This document shows, piece after piece, positions 1 to 7,590 of a DNA stretch of 39,495 nucleotides. The notes below the pieces were generated by a model. That model saw nothing but the letters and a program-made list of their open reading frames with translations, did no database searches and had not been told where the DNA came from. Every line of letters begins with the position of its first letter. Position 1 is the first letter of the stretch. Source of the DNA: a virus; IMG/VR virus record IMGVR_UViG_3300009151_000155, positions 1-39,495 of that record; one strand, 5' to 3'. The position numbers were made by a program, and so were the translations under genes.

Positions 1-273
1 AGCAGCTGCTACTGGATAGTCCTGCATTTCAATTACAAAATCTAAAATTCTTACAGCATATTCTGCCATTTCTTCTAATTCATCTAGAGACTTAATAGCA
101 CCTAAATTAAATGCGGCTAATACGCAAAGTGGAATTTCCCCAGGTTTATCACCATAAACATATTCAAAATCTTGCTCTATATAAACATATTCATCATTTT
201 CAATTTCGTCATTATTACAAAATTGAACAATATTCTCGTATTGTGTTTCCACAAATTTTACTTTTTCCATCAT
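1..273 (-). CDS. nrdA: Ribonucleotide reductase large subunit, C-terminal half (NrdA-b), partial
   Basis: Translation of the minus strand from ATG-ATG at 273/270 reads openly to the window edge, so the gene continues outside. It contains GEIPLCVLAAFNLGAI, the class I NrdA segment holding the second redox cysteine (E. coli C462 equivalent), then the conserved region ending in QDYPVAAA. It reduces ribonucleoside diphosphates together with NrdB. The first ~35 residues precede the conserved core and resemble the tail of the N-terminal half at 1224-2678, suggesting a duplicated linker. The start lies inside the 3' end of the GIY-YIG endonuclease gene (59-nt overlap, different frame). Seen: the motifs and open frame. 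Known: the NrdA family. Inferred: that it works as a separate polypeptide with NrdA-a, as described for Aeromonas phage Aeh1. Confidence 0.9.
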   Translation of the reverse strand, partial: MMEKVKFVETQYENIVQFCNNDEIENDEYVYIEQDFEYVYGDKPGEIPLCVLAAFNLGAIKSLDELEEMAEYAVRILDFVIEMQDYPVAAA

Positions 274-1186
274 AATATTTTATTTCTTTTTTTAGGAATT
301 CTTCGTAAGAAATTTCATTAAAATTCCATATTAATTTACCAAATCCACCTTTTAATTTTTTTCTAATTACACCCAAAGGAATATCAGATTTAAATTGTAT
401 GTTTGTTTCAATATGCTCTATTAAATAATAATTTCTGTTATGAACTTCTAATAATAATTTATTTTTTGTTATACCAATAAGGTATTCTTTTGTATATTTT
501 TCGCCATTATATTCTATATAATCATTATATAAGATCAAATCAGAACTATTATTTAAATAGTATATCTTCCATATTGATTTATTATCTTTCTTATAAGATC
601 CAGAATGACACCATTTTCTAAATGTTCCTTTACATATTAATTTAAGATTACCATGTAAATACTCAATTAGTACTATCTTTGAGTTAGAATTTTTTATACC
701 AGCACCTTTATTTCCTTTATTTCTATTAAATTTATCGCCAATATTTTCAGAAGCCTTTTGTTTCAAACGAGTAACAACATCCTCCGAATATAATTCTTCT
801 ATTTTCTTATCTTTATTATAAATAATTCTTCCATTTTTAAATGTATCTTTTATAGAATCATTTCTTTTGTTTATTAGATAAGATGATTCGTGACAAAATT
901 TCCATCCACCAGAAGTCTTTGGGTTTAAATTATAAGATAATTTATTATTTTTTACATCATATAAATCTAAATAAAATTGTTCTCTGACTAAAATATTTTC
1001 TTCATTATTAACATATTCTAATATTTTCCTTTCAAAATCAATTTTATTTAGCTTATATTCTTCTTTAAATAAAGTTCCAGAACCAACATACCCATCATTT
1101 ATATTACCTTTATGCGAACCTATATAAAACATATTATTATTTTTGTTAGTCCATTTGTATATAAATCCTATATAATTATTTTTCAT
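215..1186 (-). CDS. GIY-YIG homing endonuclease splitting nrdA
   Basis: Length 323 aa. The N-terminus carries the GIY-YIG signature (YIGFIYKW at about residues 5-12, then FYIGSHKG near 20-27), followed by conserved Arg and Glu candidates and a long linker with basic Asn/Gly-rich DNA-binding stretches (NRNKGNKGAGIKNSNSK). Homing endonucleases of this fold nick or cut a specific site and spread by repair-driven copying. It lies between the two halves of nrdA: 37 nt after the stop of NrdA-a and overlapping the start of NrdA-b by 59 nt. Flanking non-coding DNA is too short for a group I intron, so this looks like a free-standing insertion. TTTAATATATATTAT lies directly before the ATG, like many genes here. 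Confidence 0.88.
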   Translation of the reverse strand: MKNNYIGFIYKWTNKNNNMFYIGSHKGNINDGYVGSGTLFKEEYKLNKIDFERKILEYVNNEENILVREQFYLDLYDVKNNKLSYNLNPKTSGGWKFCHESSYLINKRNDSIKDTFKNGRIIYNKDKKIEELYSEDVVTRLKQKASENIGDKFNRNKGNKGAGIKNSNSKIVLIEYLHGNLKLICKGTFRKWCHSGSYKKDNKSIWKIYYLNNSSDLILYNDYIEYNGEKYTKEYLIGITKNKLLLEVHNRNYYLIEHIETNIQFKSDIPLGVIRKKLKGGFGKLIWNFNEISYEEFLKKEIKYYDGKSKICGNTIREYCSIL

Positions 1187-1223
1187 ATAATATATATTAA
1201 ATTAAAATATATCTCTATGTGTA

Positions 1224-2678
1224 TTATTCGCCTTTAATTTTTATTTCTTTATTATTACCTAATAATTCTTTAAAATTATTAAAATCTTCTTTTTTGATTT
1301 TGATTTTTCTTTTAATAATTTTACCATCGTTTATATCATAAATAGGACTAGATGGTAATGTTATTTCTTGGCAAAGATTAGACATATTTATCTTATCTAA
1401 AAATGCCGAGTGTATATTTGCATTGTCTATATTTTGTATATAAATTCTACCGTTTTCTAATCTTTCTTGTAAAAGTAAGTTCATTACTTCACCAGCTGCA
1501 ATAGTTGTTTTATTAATTGTAGGATCATTTTCGTATTTAACATATAAAGCTTCAAACTTATCATTATCATAACCAAATGCTTCGTATAATTCTGGAACAT
1601 CATTTGCTGAAAATAGGCTAATATTTTCCTTCTTAACAAATCTTGTATAAAATAATCTACATAATTGAATAGAGTGATCCATTCTTCTAACACGAGATAA
1701 TTCATTACCAGCATTATTTTTTAATACTAATATATCCATTATTTCTTTATGCCAAAAAGGATAGTGAGCTGTTGCGGCACCACCTCTGATACCACCTTGT
1801 GAACAAGATTTAACAGAAGATTCAAACATTTTTAGGAAAGGTATAATACCAGTATGTATCTTTTCACCATTATTCACAGAAGAACCAATTGCTCTTAAAC
1901 GGAAGTTTAAGCCAATACCAGCTCTATTAGAGATATATCTCAACACTGCATGATTAGAAGCAGCGATTGAATCTAAATCATCCGCAACATCAACTAATAC
2001 ACATGATGCAAACTGACGGTTAGGAGTTCTAACACCAGCTAATATAGGAGTTGGAAGAGATATCTTTTGCAAAGATAGCATTTCATAACACTTCTTAACT
2101 TTTTCCAATCTGTCTTCACCAGCATAAGAAGCAAATAAAGTCATGGCTATTAAGATATACATAAATTGTGGTGTTTCATAATGTTTACCAGTTTTTCTGT
2201 CTTGAACTAAGTATTTATCCATCAATTGTTGAATACCTGAATATGTCAAGTCTTCATCTCTCTTATGTTTAATAAATTGTTCAATTTTATCTATTTCTCT
2301 TTCGGTATATTTTGTTAATACCACACTATCATAAACTTCTCTATCAGCGTTTTCTTTAATAAAAGTTTTAAGTCTTGGGAAAATATTGTATGTATTAAAT
2401 ACTTCTTTTCTCAATAAGAAATTAGTTAATTTAGAAGCAACGTATTGATAGTTTGGTGTTTCTTCACTTATCATATCAACCGCAGATTGAATAAGAACTT
2501 TGTGTATTTCCGAACTAGCGATACCATCAAAAATTTGTAATTTAGCATTCATAGCAACATCAGAAGCAGATACATTGGTAATATCCTCGGTTGCCCAAAG
2601 TAAAACTTTATTTATCTTTTCGTAATCCAAAAGCTCTCGCCTGTCGTCTCTTTTAACGACATAAATTTGTTTTGTCAT
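1224..2678 (-). CDS. nrdA: Ribonucleotide reductase large subunit, N-terminal half (NrdA-a)
   Basis: ATG at 2678 (MTKQIYVVKRDDRRE) is preferred over an upstream in-frame start at 2723 because the N-terminal ATP-cone begins there. The cone spans roughly residues 1-90. The catalytic barrel follows, with ASCVLVDV (first redox Cys, E. coli C225 equivalent), the R/G-rich RGGAATAHYPFW segment, and NLCQEITLP holding the Asn-Cys-Glu radical triad (E. coli N437, C439, E441). The frame then runs through a lysine-rich tail and stops instead of continuing to the second redox Cys, which is in the 1-273 gene. The active site is therefore divided between two polypeptides. The family normally has one chain of about 750 aa; this piece is 484 aa. 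An intact function through subunit assembly is inferred, not shown. Confidence 0.92.
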   Translation of the reverse strand: MTKQIYVVKRDDRRELLDYEKINKVLLWATEDITNVSASDVAMNAKLQIFDGIASSEIHKVLIQSAVDMISEETPNYQYVASKLTNFLLRKEVFNTYNIFPRLKTFIKENADREVYDSVVLTKYTEREIDKIEQFIKHKRDEDLTYSGIQQLMDKYLVQDRKTGKHYETPQFMYILIAMTLFASYAGEDRLEKVKKCYEMLSLQKISLPTPILAGVRTPNRQFASCVLVDVADDLDSIAASNHAVLRYISNRAGIGLNFRLRAIGSSVNNGEKIHTGIIPFLKMFESSVKSCSQGGIRGGAATAHYPFWHKEIMDILVLKNNAGNELSRVRRMDHSIQLCRLFYTRFVKKENISLFSANDVPELYEAFGYDNDKFEALYVKYENDPTINKTTIAAGEVMNLLLQERLENGRIYIQNIDNANIHSAFLDKINMSNLCQEITLPSSPIYDINDGKIIKRKIKIKKEDFNNFKELLGNNKEIKIKGE

Positions 2679-2765
2679 AATAATTTTTAATTTTTTTTTA
2701 GAATAAAATTCCAATAACAACAATTTTTTAAAAATTGTTAATTATATATTGAGTAATTTTTATGT

Positions 2766-2790
2766 TAAAATTTTCAAATGTTGAAAATTT
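2766..2790. terminator. AT-only inverted repeat after the acidic gene
   Basis: An 11-bp inverted repeat (aaaattttcaa / ttgaaaatttt) with a 3-nt loop lies just downstream of the gene at 2804-3733 on the minus strand. It has almost no GC pairs and no clean U-run, so a terminator role is only possible. Confidence 0.3.
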
Positions 2791-2803
2791 TTCAAAAAAC
2801 AAA

Positions 2804-3733
2804 TTATAGGAAATCTATATTATTTAATTTATTTAAATTATACTTAAATTTAGTATTATTAAGTATCTTAGTAATTTGGTTTAATTCCAAATGATATATT
2901 TTTTCATAGGAATCTACTATAAATATATCTTCATCTACTTCTTCAACTACACCAGTTATAATTTGTAACTCTCTTATAGAGTCATCGAACCATTCAAATT
3001 CAACTTCAGTTCCAATTGCAATATTTCTATATGAAACTTCTGGATTTGATTTATATTTACCAATATGTTCCTGTAATTCACTAATTATAAGATTTCTCCA
3101 CTTATTGTCTAATAACTTAAACATATTAAATAGATTGTCTGAAAAATATACTGCTAATTCATTAAAAAGTTCAACATTTGTAAAAGATTCATCTTTTAAA
3201 TGTGTCTTTAATAAAAAATAATAATTATTAAAATCAGATTTTGATGGTTTTCTTCTATTATTTAGAAAATTTAATTCAGTATTATTAATTAATACCTCAT
3301 AAACTTTTTCTTTGATTCTTTTTTCTTTAATATAATTTTCATTATCTATTGATTCAAACCAATATAACGAACCTTTATCTACTTCAAAGTTTTCATTAAA
3401 ATAAGTTGACGTAGTTTCAAATTCGTCCTCTGATAAAGGGTCTTCTTTTTTACCCTTAAAAATAGAATCATATTTCAAACTATGTTTACCTTGTATCTTA
3501 TGCTTAGACATAACAGGATCCTCGTCATCAATAAGATCGATTATATCAGAATCAGATTTATCTTCAACAATAAAGTCTTCCTCATCAATTATATCAGTAA
3601 TATCCTCGTCTTCTATTTCAAGAATTAATTCTATACTATCATCTAGCATATTTTCGTCTAATTCTATTTCTTTATCCTCTATATCATTTGGATCAATCGG
3701 GTCGATTGGTTCATCATTGTGTAAATTTATCAT
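2804..3733 (-). CDS. Acidic hypothetical protein with a C-terminal SH3-like segment
   Basis: Length 309 aa, not recognised. The first ~75 residues are extremely acidic with repeated Asp-Ile/Pro patterns (DPIDPNDIEDKEIELDEN), suggesting a disordered or DNA-mimicking tail. The middle is mixed-charge and helical. The last ~80 residues (VGTEVEFEWFDDSIRE to YEKIYHLELNQITKIL) have the short alternating strand pattern of a small beta-barrel such as an SH3/KOW-like fold; this is an inference from pattern only. The ATG at 3733 follows an AT-rich leader. It lies between the dnaB remnant and nrdA, all on the minus strand, so co-transcription with replication genes is likely. Confidence 0.7.
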   Translation of the reverse strand: MINLHNDEPIDPIDPNDIEDKEIELDENMLDDSIELILEIEDEDITDIIDEEDFIVEDKSDSDIIDLIDDEDPVMSKHKIQGKHSLKYDSIFKGKKEDPLSEDEFETTSTYFNENFEVDKGSLYWFESIDNENYIKEKRIKEKVYEVLINNTELNFLNNRRKPSKSDFNNYYFLLKTHLKDESFTNVELFNELAVYFSDNLFNMFKLLDNKWRNLIISELQEHIGKYKSNPEVSYRNIAIGTEVEFEWFDDSIRELQIITGVVEEVDEDIFIVDSYEKIYHLELNQITKILNNTKFKYNLNKLNNIDFL

Positions 3734-3815
3734 GTGTAAAATATTTTTTATATAGGATTATATTAAGAAAAAACCATAAGTTTCTATCTATATATATTAT
3801 CCATTTTTAATGTGT

Positions 3816-3983
3816 TTATGCATCAATAAATTGATTATTTTCCAATGTGAGGAATACTGGATTTAGATTTATTCTAATTTGTGATTTCAAAAAATCCCCA
3901 TCTCTTTGTTTTAACATTTTTAATCTATATAAATTTTGTCTTTTCATATCCTCATTTCTAATGATTGCAAAGAATGAGTCACT
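3816..3983 (-). pseudogene. Leftover 3' end of the dnaB-like helicase gene
   Basis: Reading the minus strand from 3983 gives 55 codons plus TAA that match the last 55 residues (S392-A446) of the helicase at 4879-6219 at 47 of 55 positions by my own alignment (for example LKMLKQRDGDFLKSQIRINL in both, ending FIDA). There is no start codon, and the frame begins exactly where the endonuclease gene 3982-4830 stops. This is best explained as the original end of the helicase gene, displaced when the endonuclease cassette inserted and supplied a replacement 3' end upstream. The copies differ at many synonymous sites, so it is not a recent tandem duplication. Seen directly: the similarity and position. 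Inferred: the history. Confidence 0.92.
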
Positions 3984-4830
3984 ATGTTAAAATTGGTATC
4001 CTTCTTAATTTATCAATTATATTTTCCTTATATGATATCCTACATAAATTAATATTATTTTTTATACAATAATCATTTTTAATTTTATCATTTACAACCG
4101 TTTCAACAAACTTTTTTTCACCTCCAAATATTTTTATTGGCTCAAAATGTTGAATACCGTCAAATTCTATAATATAATTATAATCTTTTAAATAAAAATC
4201 AAATTTCAATTTATTAATATTTCTACAATCTTCAAATTGCTTTTGCCTTTTAAAATTTATGTTTTTTGAGATTAAATAATTTTCTATTGTCCTTTCACCT
4301 AATGATTCTCTACAAATAGGACATCCCTTTCCTTGTAAATGATTAGAAATTTTCTGTTTGAAAATATGATTTTTTCTACAAATTATTTCTATTTTAGAAT
4401 GCACATTTTTAAAATTTTTAAAATCATATTTATACATATCTCCATGTATTTCTTTTATTTTTTCTTTTATATCTTGTTCTGTAAAAATCTTATCTTCTAA
4501 ATAACATTTATTACATTTTTTATTACACAAGAAATTACCTCTGGTCTGCTCATATATATGATTCAACTTGCATTTCAATTTTAATTTATTACCATTTATT
4601 TCAAGTATCTCTACTAGTTTTTCCTTTAAAAGAATTGATTTTGATAAAAGATTACAGTATTTACATTTAAATTTAAAATAACCTAAATTTCTACAATTAT
4701 CTATTTTTACATAACCACAAGCATTACATACACATTTAACCTCATTAATAGATATATACTCAATTACTTGTAAACCATTCTTTTCTATTTTTTGTATCCA
4801 ATCTTTTTTTATATTTTCTGCGCTTTTCAT
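3982..4830 (-). CDS. Vsr-fold (EDxHD-type) homing endonuclease inserted in dnaB
   Basis: Length 282 aa. The N-terminal two thirds contain repeated Cys-x2-Cys zinc-ribbon units (CNACGY, CKYCN, CNKCY, CPICRE) mixed with His, typical of DNA-binding repeats in this phage family. The C-terminus is the nuclease: GERTIENYLISKNI, then KLKFDFYLKDYNYIIEFDG-QHF, the catalytic Asp/Glu-Asp-His core of very-short-patch-repair-like homing enzymes (I-Bth0305I type). A second family member is at 34391-35317. The gene lies between the functional dnaB 3' end (48 nt upstream) and the leftover dnaB 3' end, and its TAG stop overlaps the first codon of that leftover, so the insertion point is near the AGTGAC sequence of dnaB codons 392-393. 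Confidence 0.85.
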   Translation of the reverse strand: MKSAENIKKDWIQKIEKNGLQVIEYISINEVKCVCNACGYVKIDNCRNLGYFKFKCKYCNLLSKSILLKEKLVEILEINGNKLKLKCKLNHIYEQTRGNFLCNKKCNKCYLEDKIFTEQDIKEKIKEIHGDMYKYDFKNFKNVHSKIEIICRKNHIFKQKISNHLQGKGCPICRESLGERTIENYLISKNINFKRQKQFEDCRNINKLKFDFYLKDYNYIIEFDGIQHFEPIKIFGGEKKFVETVVNDKIKNDYCIKNNINLCRISYKENIIDKLRRIPILT

Positions 4831-4878
4831 ATTTTATATATAAAAATTAGTATGATACCTTTGATACTTTTTTTGTAA

Positions 4879-6219
4879 TTATGCATCTATAAAAGTATCA
4901 TTCTCTAATGTTAGAAAAGTTGGATTTAAATTAATACGTATCTGTGATTTCAAGAAGTCACCATCCCGCTGTTTTAGCATTTTTAGTTTGTATAGATTTT
5001 GTCTTCTCATTTCCTCGGTGCGGATAATGGCGAAGAAGGTGTCACTAGTCTCAGGAATCGCCTTTGATTCAGGAACAGATTCTAATGATATATTAGATGA
5101 ATTCCATGCGTCTTTAGCTACTTGTAATGCACTTATTACAGGACATTTATATTTAGCTCCTAACGCTCTTAAACCTTCAGCTAAAGCTTTACCTTTGGTA
5201 TAAAGTGTATCACCACCAGCTGTTTTACCAGGTGGGACCATTAATGTTAAGTAATCAACAATTACTAAATCAATTTTAATTCCCTTTCTCTCCCATAATT
5301 TTTGTAAATACTTATCTATGTCATTTACATTTGTTGTTCCAGCTGCCCAGAATTTAGTGTAAATTTTACCTATTTTTTTCTCAAATAAATCACTTCCACT
5401 ACCCGCTGACTTTTTCAAATGATCAATTCTCTTTTTTATGAAATCAACATCTTTAGAAACATCATCATAATCATTAATAGGTATTTTTAATCGCATAGCA
5501 CCTAATCTTTTCATAACCTTTCTTTCAGACATTTCTAATGTTACATAAAGAACATTATATCCACAGTTAGCCGAACTAACTGCTAAATTTTGCATCCATA
5601 AAGATTTACCTGAATTAGTTTCACCCATTAGCATATTCAATGTACCTATATCCCAGCCACCACCTAGCATATGGTCAAGTGTAGGAAATCCAGACTTAAT
5701 CTTAAACTTAGATGAATCCTGAACGTGTGCTTCAACATCATCAAAATCTGAACCCATATCTTCATCATCATTAACAAAGTTAAGAGAAGACATATTTTCA
5801 ACAATGTCCTTAATTTTTTGAACTGTTACTAATGTAGATTCAAAATCATTTATAGTATCAAGGTTTCTAGTTTCTTCAACTATATCTACCGTTCCAGCTT
5901 TTAAGCGATTTGATAGTATCCATGCATTAAATCTAGGTAAAATGAAATTGTCTTCATCATACTCTTCAAGAGTAACCGTAAGCATAGCTTTTAAGATTTC
6001 TTTAGTAATGAGTCCTTCTCTATCTTCAAGATTAACCATTTCTAAAATTTGTTTTGGAGATGGCATTTCAATGTCACCATCTTGCAGCATGTATTTTCTT
6101 ATTATATCAAAAACAAATTGTATTTCATTGTTTTTGAAAAAATAAGGTTCAATAATGTAGAAGTATTTTTTATTTTGCAGTATATAGCCAAAAAAGATTT
6201 TTTCAATGCCGATAGTCAT
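4879..6219 (-). CDS. Replicative DNA helicase, DnaB/T4 gp41-like
   Basis: Length 446 aa. The N-terminal helical domain (about 1-150) precedes a RecA-like domain with Walker A GETNSGKS at about 199-206, a conserved Glu in YVTLEMSE (about 226-233), Walker B IDLVIVDYLTLM near 316-327 and the downstream PVISALQV segment. It should form the hexameric fork helicase with the phage primase. The last 55 residues are encoded by DNA that is visibly richer in G and C (4990-5080) than the rest and that has a diverged twin at 3816-3983; this end was probably supplied by the endonuclease cassette at 3982-4830. ATG at 6219 (MTIGIEKIFFG) is the only sensible start. The gene at 6269-6850 lies just upstream in the same direction. 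Confidence 0.92.
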   Translation of the reverse strand: MTIGIEKIFFGYILQNKKYFYIIEPYFFKNNEIQFVFDIIRKYMLQDGDIEMPSPKQILEMVNLEDREGLITKEILKAMLTVTLEEYDEDNFILPRFNAWILSNRLKAGTVDIVEETRNLDTINDFESTLVTVQKIKDIVENMSSLNFVNDDEDMGSDFDDVEAHVQDSSKFKIKSGFPTLDHMLGGGWDIGTLNMLMGETNSGKSLWMQNLAVSSANCGYNVLYVTLEMSERKVMKRLGAMRLKIPINDYDDVSKDVDFIKKRIDHLKKSAGSGSDLFEKKIGKIYTKFWAAGTTNVNDIDKYLQKLWERKGIKIDLVIVDYLTLMVPPGKTAGGDTLYTKGKALAEGLRALGAKYKCPVISALQVAKDAWNSSNISLESVPESKAIPETSDTFFAIIRTEEMRRQNLYKLKMLKQRDGDFLKSQIRINLNPTFLTLENDTFIDA

Positions 6220-6268
6220 AATTAATAATAATTTTAATTTATTATTATACTAATATGAAATCTTAAGT

Positions 6269-6850
6269 TTATAAATTGAATTCATTTATCGTCATAACCT
6301 TTGCTGGCTGCGACTTATCTTTACTTGCTATGAAATCTCTATCTTTTATATAGTCAGTAATAGCTTCTAAATCCGTCAATGCTACTTTATGTTTTTCGAC
6401 AAATGATAAAATGGATTCTATTGATTTGGATAATTTGAGTATAGATTTGAAGCAATTTGATAAGTTTTTAACTATATTATTGCCTACTCCAATCATTTTT
6501 AATTCTTCTAAGACAGATTTTATTTCTTTTTCAAACTCTCCTTTATTTATCTTATTATCTAATATAAATTTGCTATCTAATTGGCTAGCTGAAAATGCAG
6601 CTACGCAAAGCAAAGTAATAGTTTTTTCATCATCACTAATATTTAGATTAGAGTTTTTAACTAATTGCTCGGTAATTTTATCTAATAAACCTAATTTATC
6701 TTGATTCTGGTCTATTAATAATTTATGTATTTTTAATTTATCTAAAAAGGTATTTTTAGGAAGACTATATTTGGTTTCTAACATAGAATTATTAGAATAA
6801 TTAAATAATTCTTCTGCTAATTCCAATTGTCTATAATTTAAAACTTTCAT
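6269..6850 (-). CDS. Hypothetical helical protein upstream of dnaB
   Basis: Length 193 aa, not recognised. The composition is almost wholly alpha-helical (leucine, lysine, glutamate, asparagine), with no Cys pairs, signal peptide or membrane segment. Its position directly upstream of the helicase and its size would suit a helicase loader or small replication factor (T4 gp59-like role), but no motif supports that. Its ATG at 6850 faces the plus-strand gene at 6880 across a 29-bp palindromic spacer, so the two are probably controlled together. Confidence 0.7.
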   Translation of the reverse strand: MKVLNYRQLELAEELFNYSNNSMLETKYSLPKNTFLDKLKIHKLLIDQNQDKLGLLDKITEQLVKNSNLNISDDEKTITLLCVAAFSASQLDSKFILDNKINKGEFEKEIKSVLEELKMIGVGNNIVKNLSNCFKSILKLSKSIESILSFVEKHKVALTDLEAITDYIKDRDFIASKDKSQPAKVMTINEFNL

Positions 6851-6879
6851 TTATTATATATTAATTTAATATATAATAA
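6851..6879. promoter_or_regulatory. Palindromic divergent promoter candidate
   Basis: The whole 29-bp spacer between divergent genes is a perfect inverted repeat: ttattatatattaa (6851-6864), one base, ttaatatataataa (6866-6879). Each half ends at a start codon and contains the TTAATATATA box found before many other genes here, so it probably drives transcription both ways with leaders of only a few bases. Confidence 0.55.
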
Positions 6880-7560
6880 ATGAAAACTTTTGTTGAATTT
6901 ATAACCGAATCTTTATCTCATCTTAAAGATTTCTTATTAAAGAACCTAAATACTGATGAATATTATTTTAATCAAGGAACGCTTTTTATAGAAATAAACC
7001 AGTTTAATTGGGAAAAAGTTTTAACTTTACTTAAACCTATAGAAAGAACTTATAAGTATTTTTTAGCTGGTTACCATACCGATTTTTATGGCGAAGATGA
7101 AGAAGTAGATTTTAACGAATTTAGAAAGGATATAAATAGTCTAATAACTAAAATGATTAAGGATACAGATTTAGAAGGATTAGATGATGAAATGTTAATA
7201 ACACTACATTTTGAACCTTATTATGGTGAAAAAATAACAGATATACCAGATATATTATACCACATTACAGATGAATATAATATATCTGATATAAAATCAA
7301 AAGGATTACTACCAAGAAATACAAATAAGATTTCTTACCATCCAAAAAGAATTTATTTACTCAAAGATAAAAAAGATATTGATATGCTAGTTCAAAATGT
7401 AAATTTTAATATTGAACAACCAGTAATACTAACAATTGATATTAGTAAAATTAAAAATAATCTACATTTTTATAAAGATGTAAATTATCCAAATGGAGTA
7501 TTTATAGACCAAAGAATTAGCCCAAAATATATAATTGACTATAAAGAATATTACCAATAA
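6880..7560 (+). CDS. Predicted ADP-ribosyltransferase-fold protein with capsid-targeting N-terminus
   Basis: Length 226 aa. The N-terminus MKTFVEFITES closely resembles the T4 capsid-targeting sequence (MKTYQEFI-AE) and ends in I-T-E, matching the (L/I)-x-E cleavage rule of the T4 gp21 prohead protease; this predicts packaging in the head and injection. From about residue 124 the pattern LYHITDEYN-ISDIKSKGLLPR, then HPKRIYLL (about 154-161) and FIDQRISPKYI (about 208-218), resembles the KptA/DarT-like branch of the ADP-ribosyltransferase fold, with H128 as first-motif histidine. The target (protein, RNA or DNA) cannot be told. T4 also injects an ADP-ribosyltransferase (Alt), but of another subclass. 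The only plus gene in the region, it ends at a bidirectional terminator. The fold call is moderate, the packaging call an inference from 11 residues. Confidence 0.6.
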   Translation: MKTFVEFITESLSHLKDFLLKNLNTDEYYFNQGTLFIEINQFNWEKVLTLLKPIERTYKYFLAGYHTDFYGEDEEVDFNEFRKDINSLITKMIKDTDLEGLDDEMLITLHFEPYYGEKITDIPDILYHITDEYNISDIKSKGLLPRNTNKISYHPKRIYLLKDKKDIDMLVQNVNFNIEQPVILTIDISKIKNNLHFYKDVNYPNGVFIDQRISPKYIIDYKEYYQ

Positions 7561-7562
7561 AT

Positions 7563-7590
7563 AAAAAACCTGCTAACTAGCAGGTTTTAC
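7563..7590. terminator. Bidirectional terminator
   Basis: A 10-bp stem (aaaacctgct 7565-7574 / agcaggtttt 7579-7588) with a 4-nt loop and A/T tracts on both sides sits between convergent genes ending at 7560 (+) and 7573 (-). One arm overlaps the last codons and stop of the minus gene. Confidence 0.8.

Noticed and set aside
1187-1223. Group I intron in nrdA
   Set aside because: Only 37 nt separate the upstream half from the endonuclease ATG, and the endonuclease overlaps the downstream half; there is no space for an intron core.
4988-5203. Plus-strand ORF opposite the dnaB 3' end
   Set aside because: It lies wholly antisense to conserved helicase codons and has no motif; its openness follows from the GC-richer recoded stretch.
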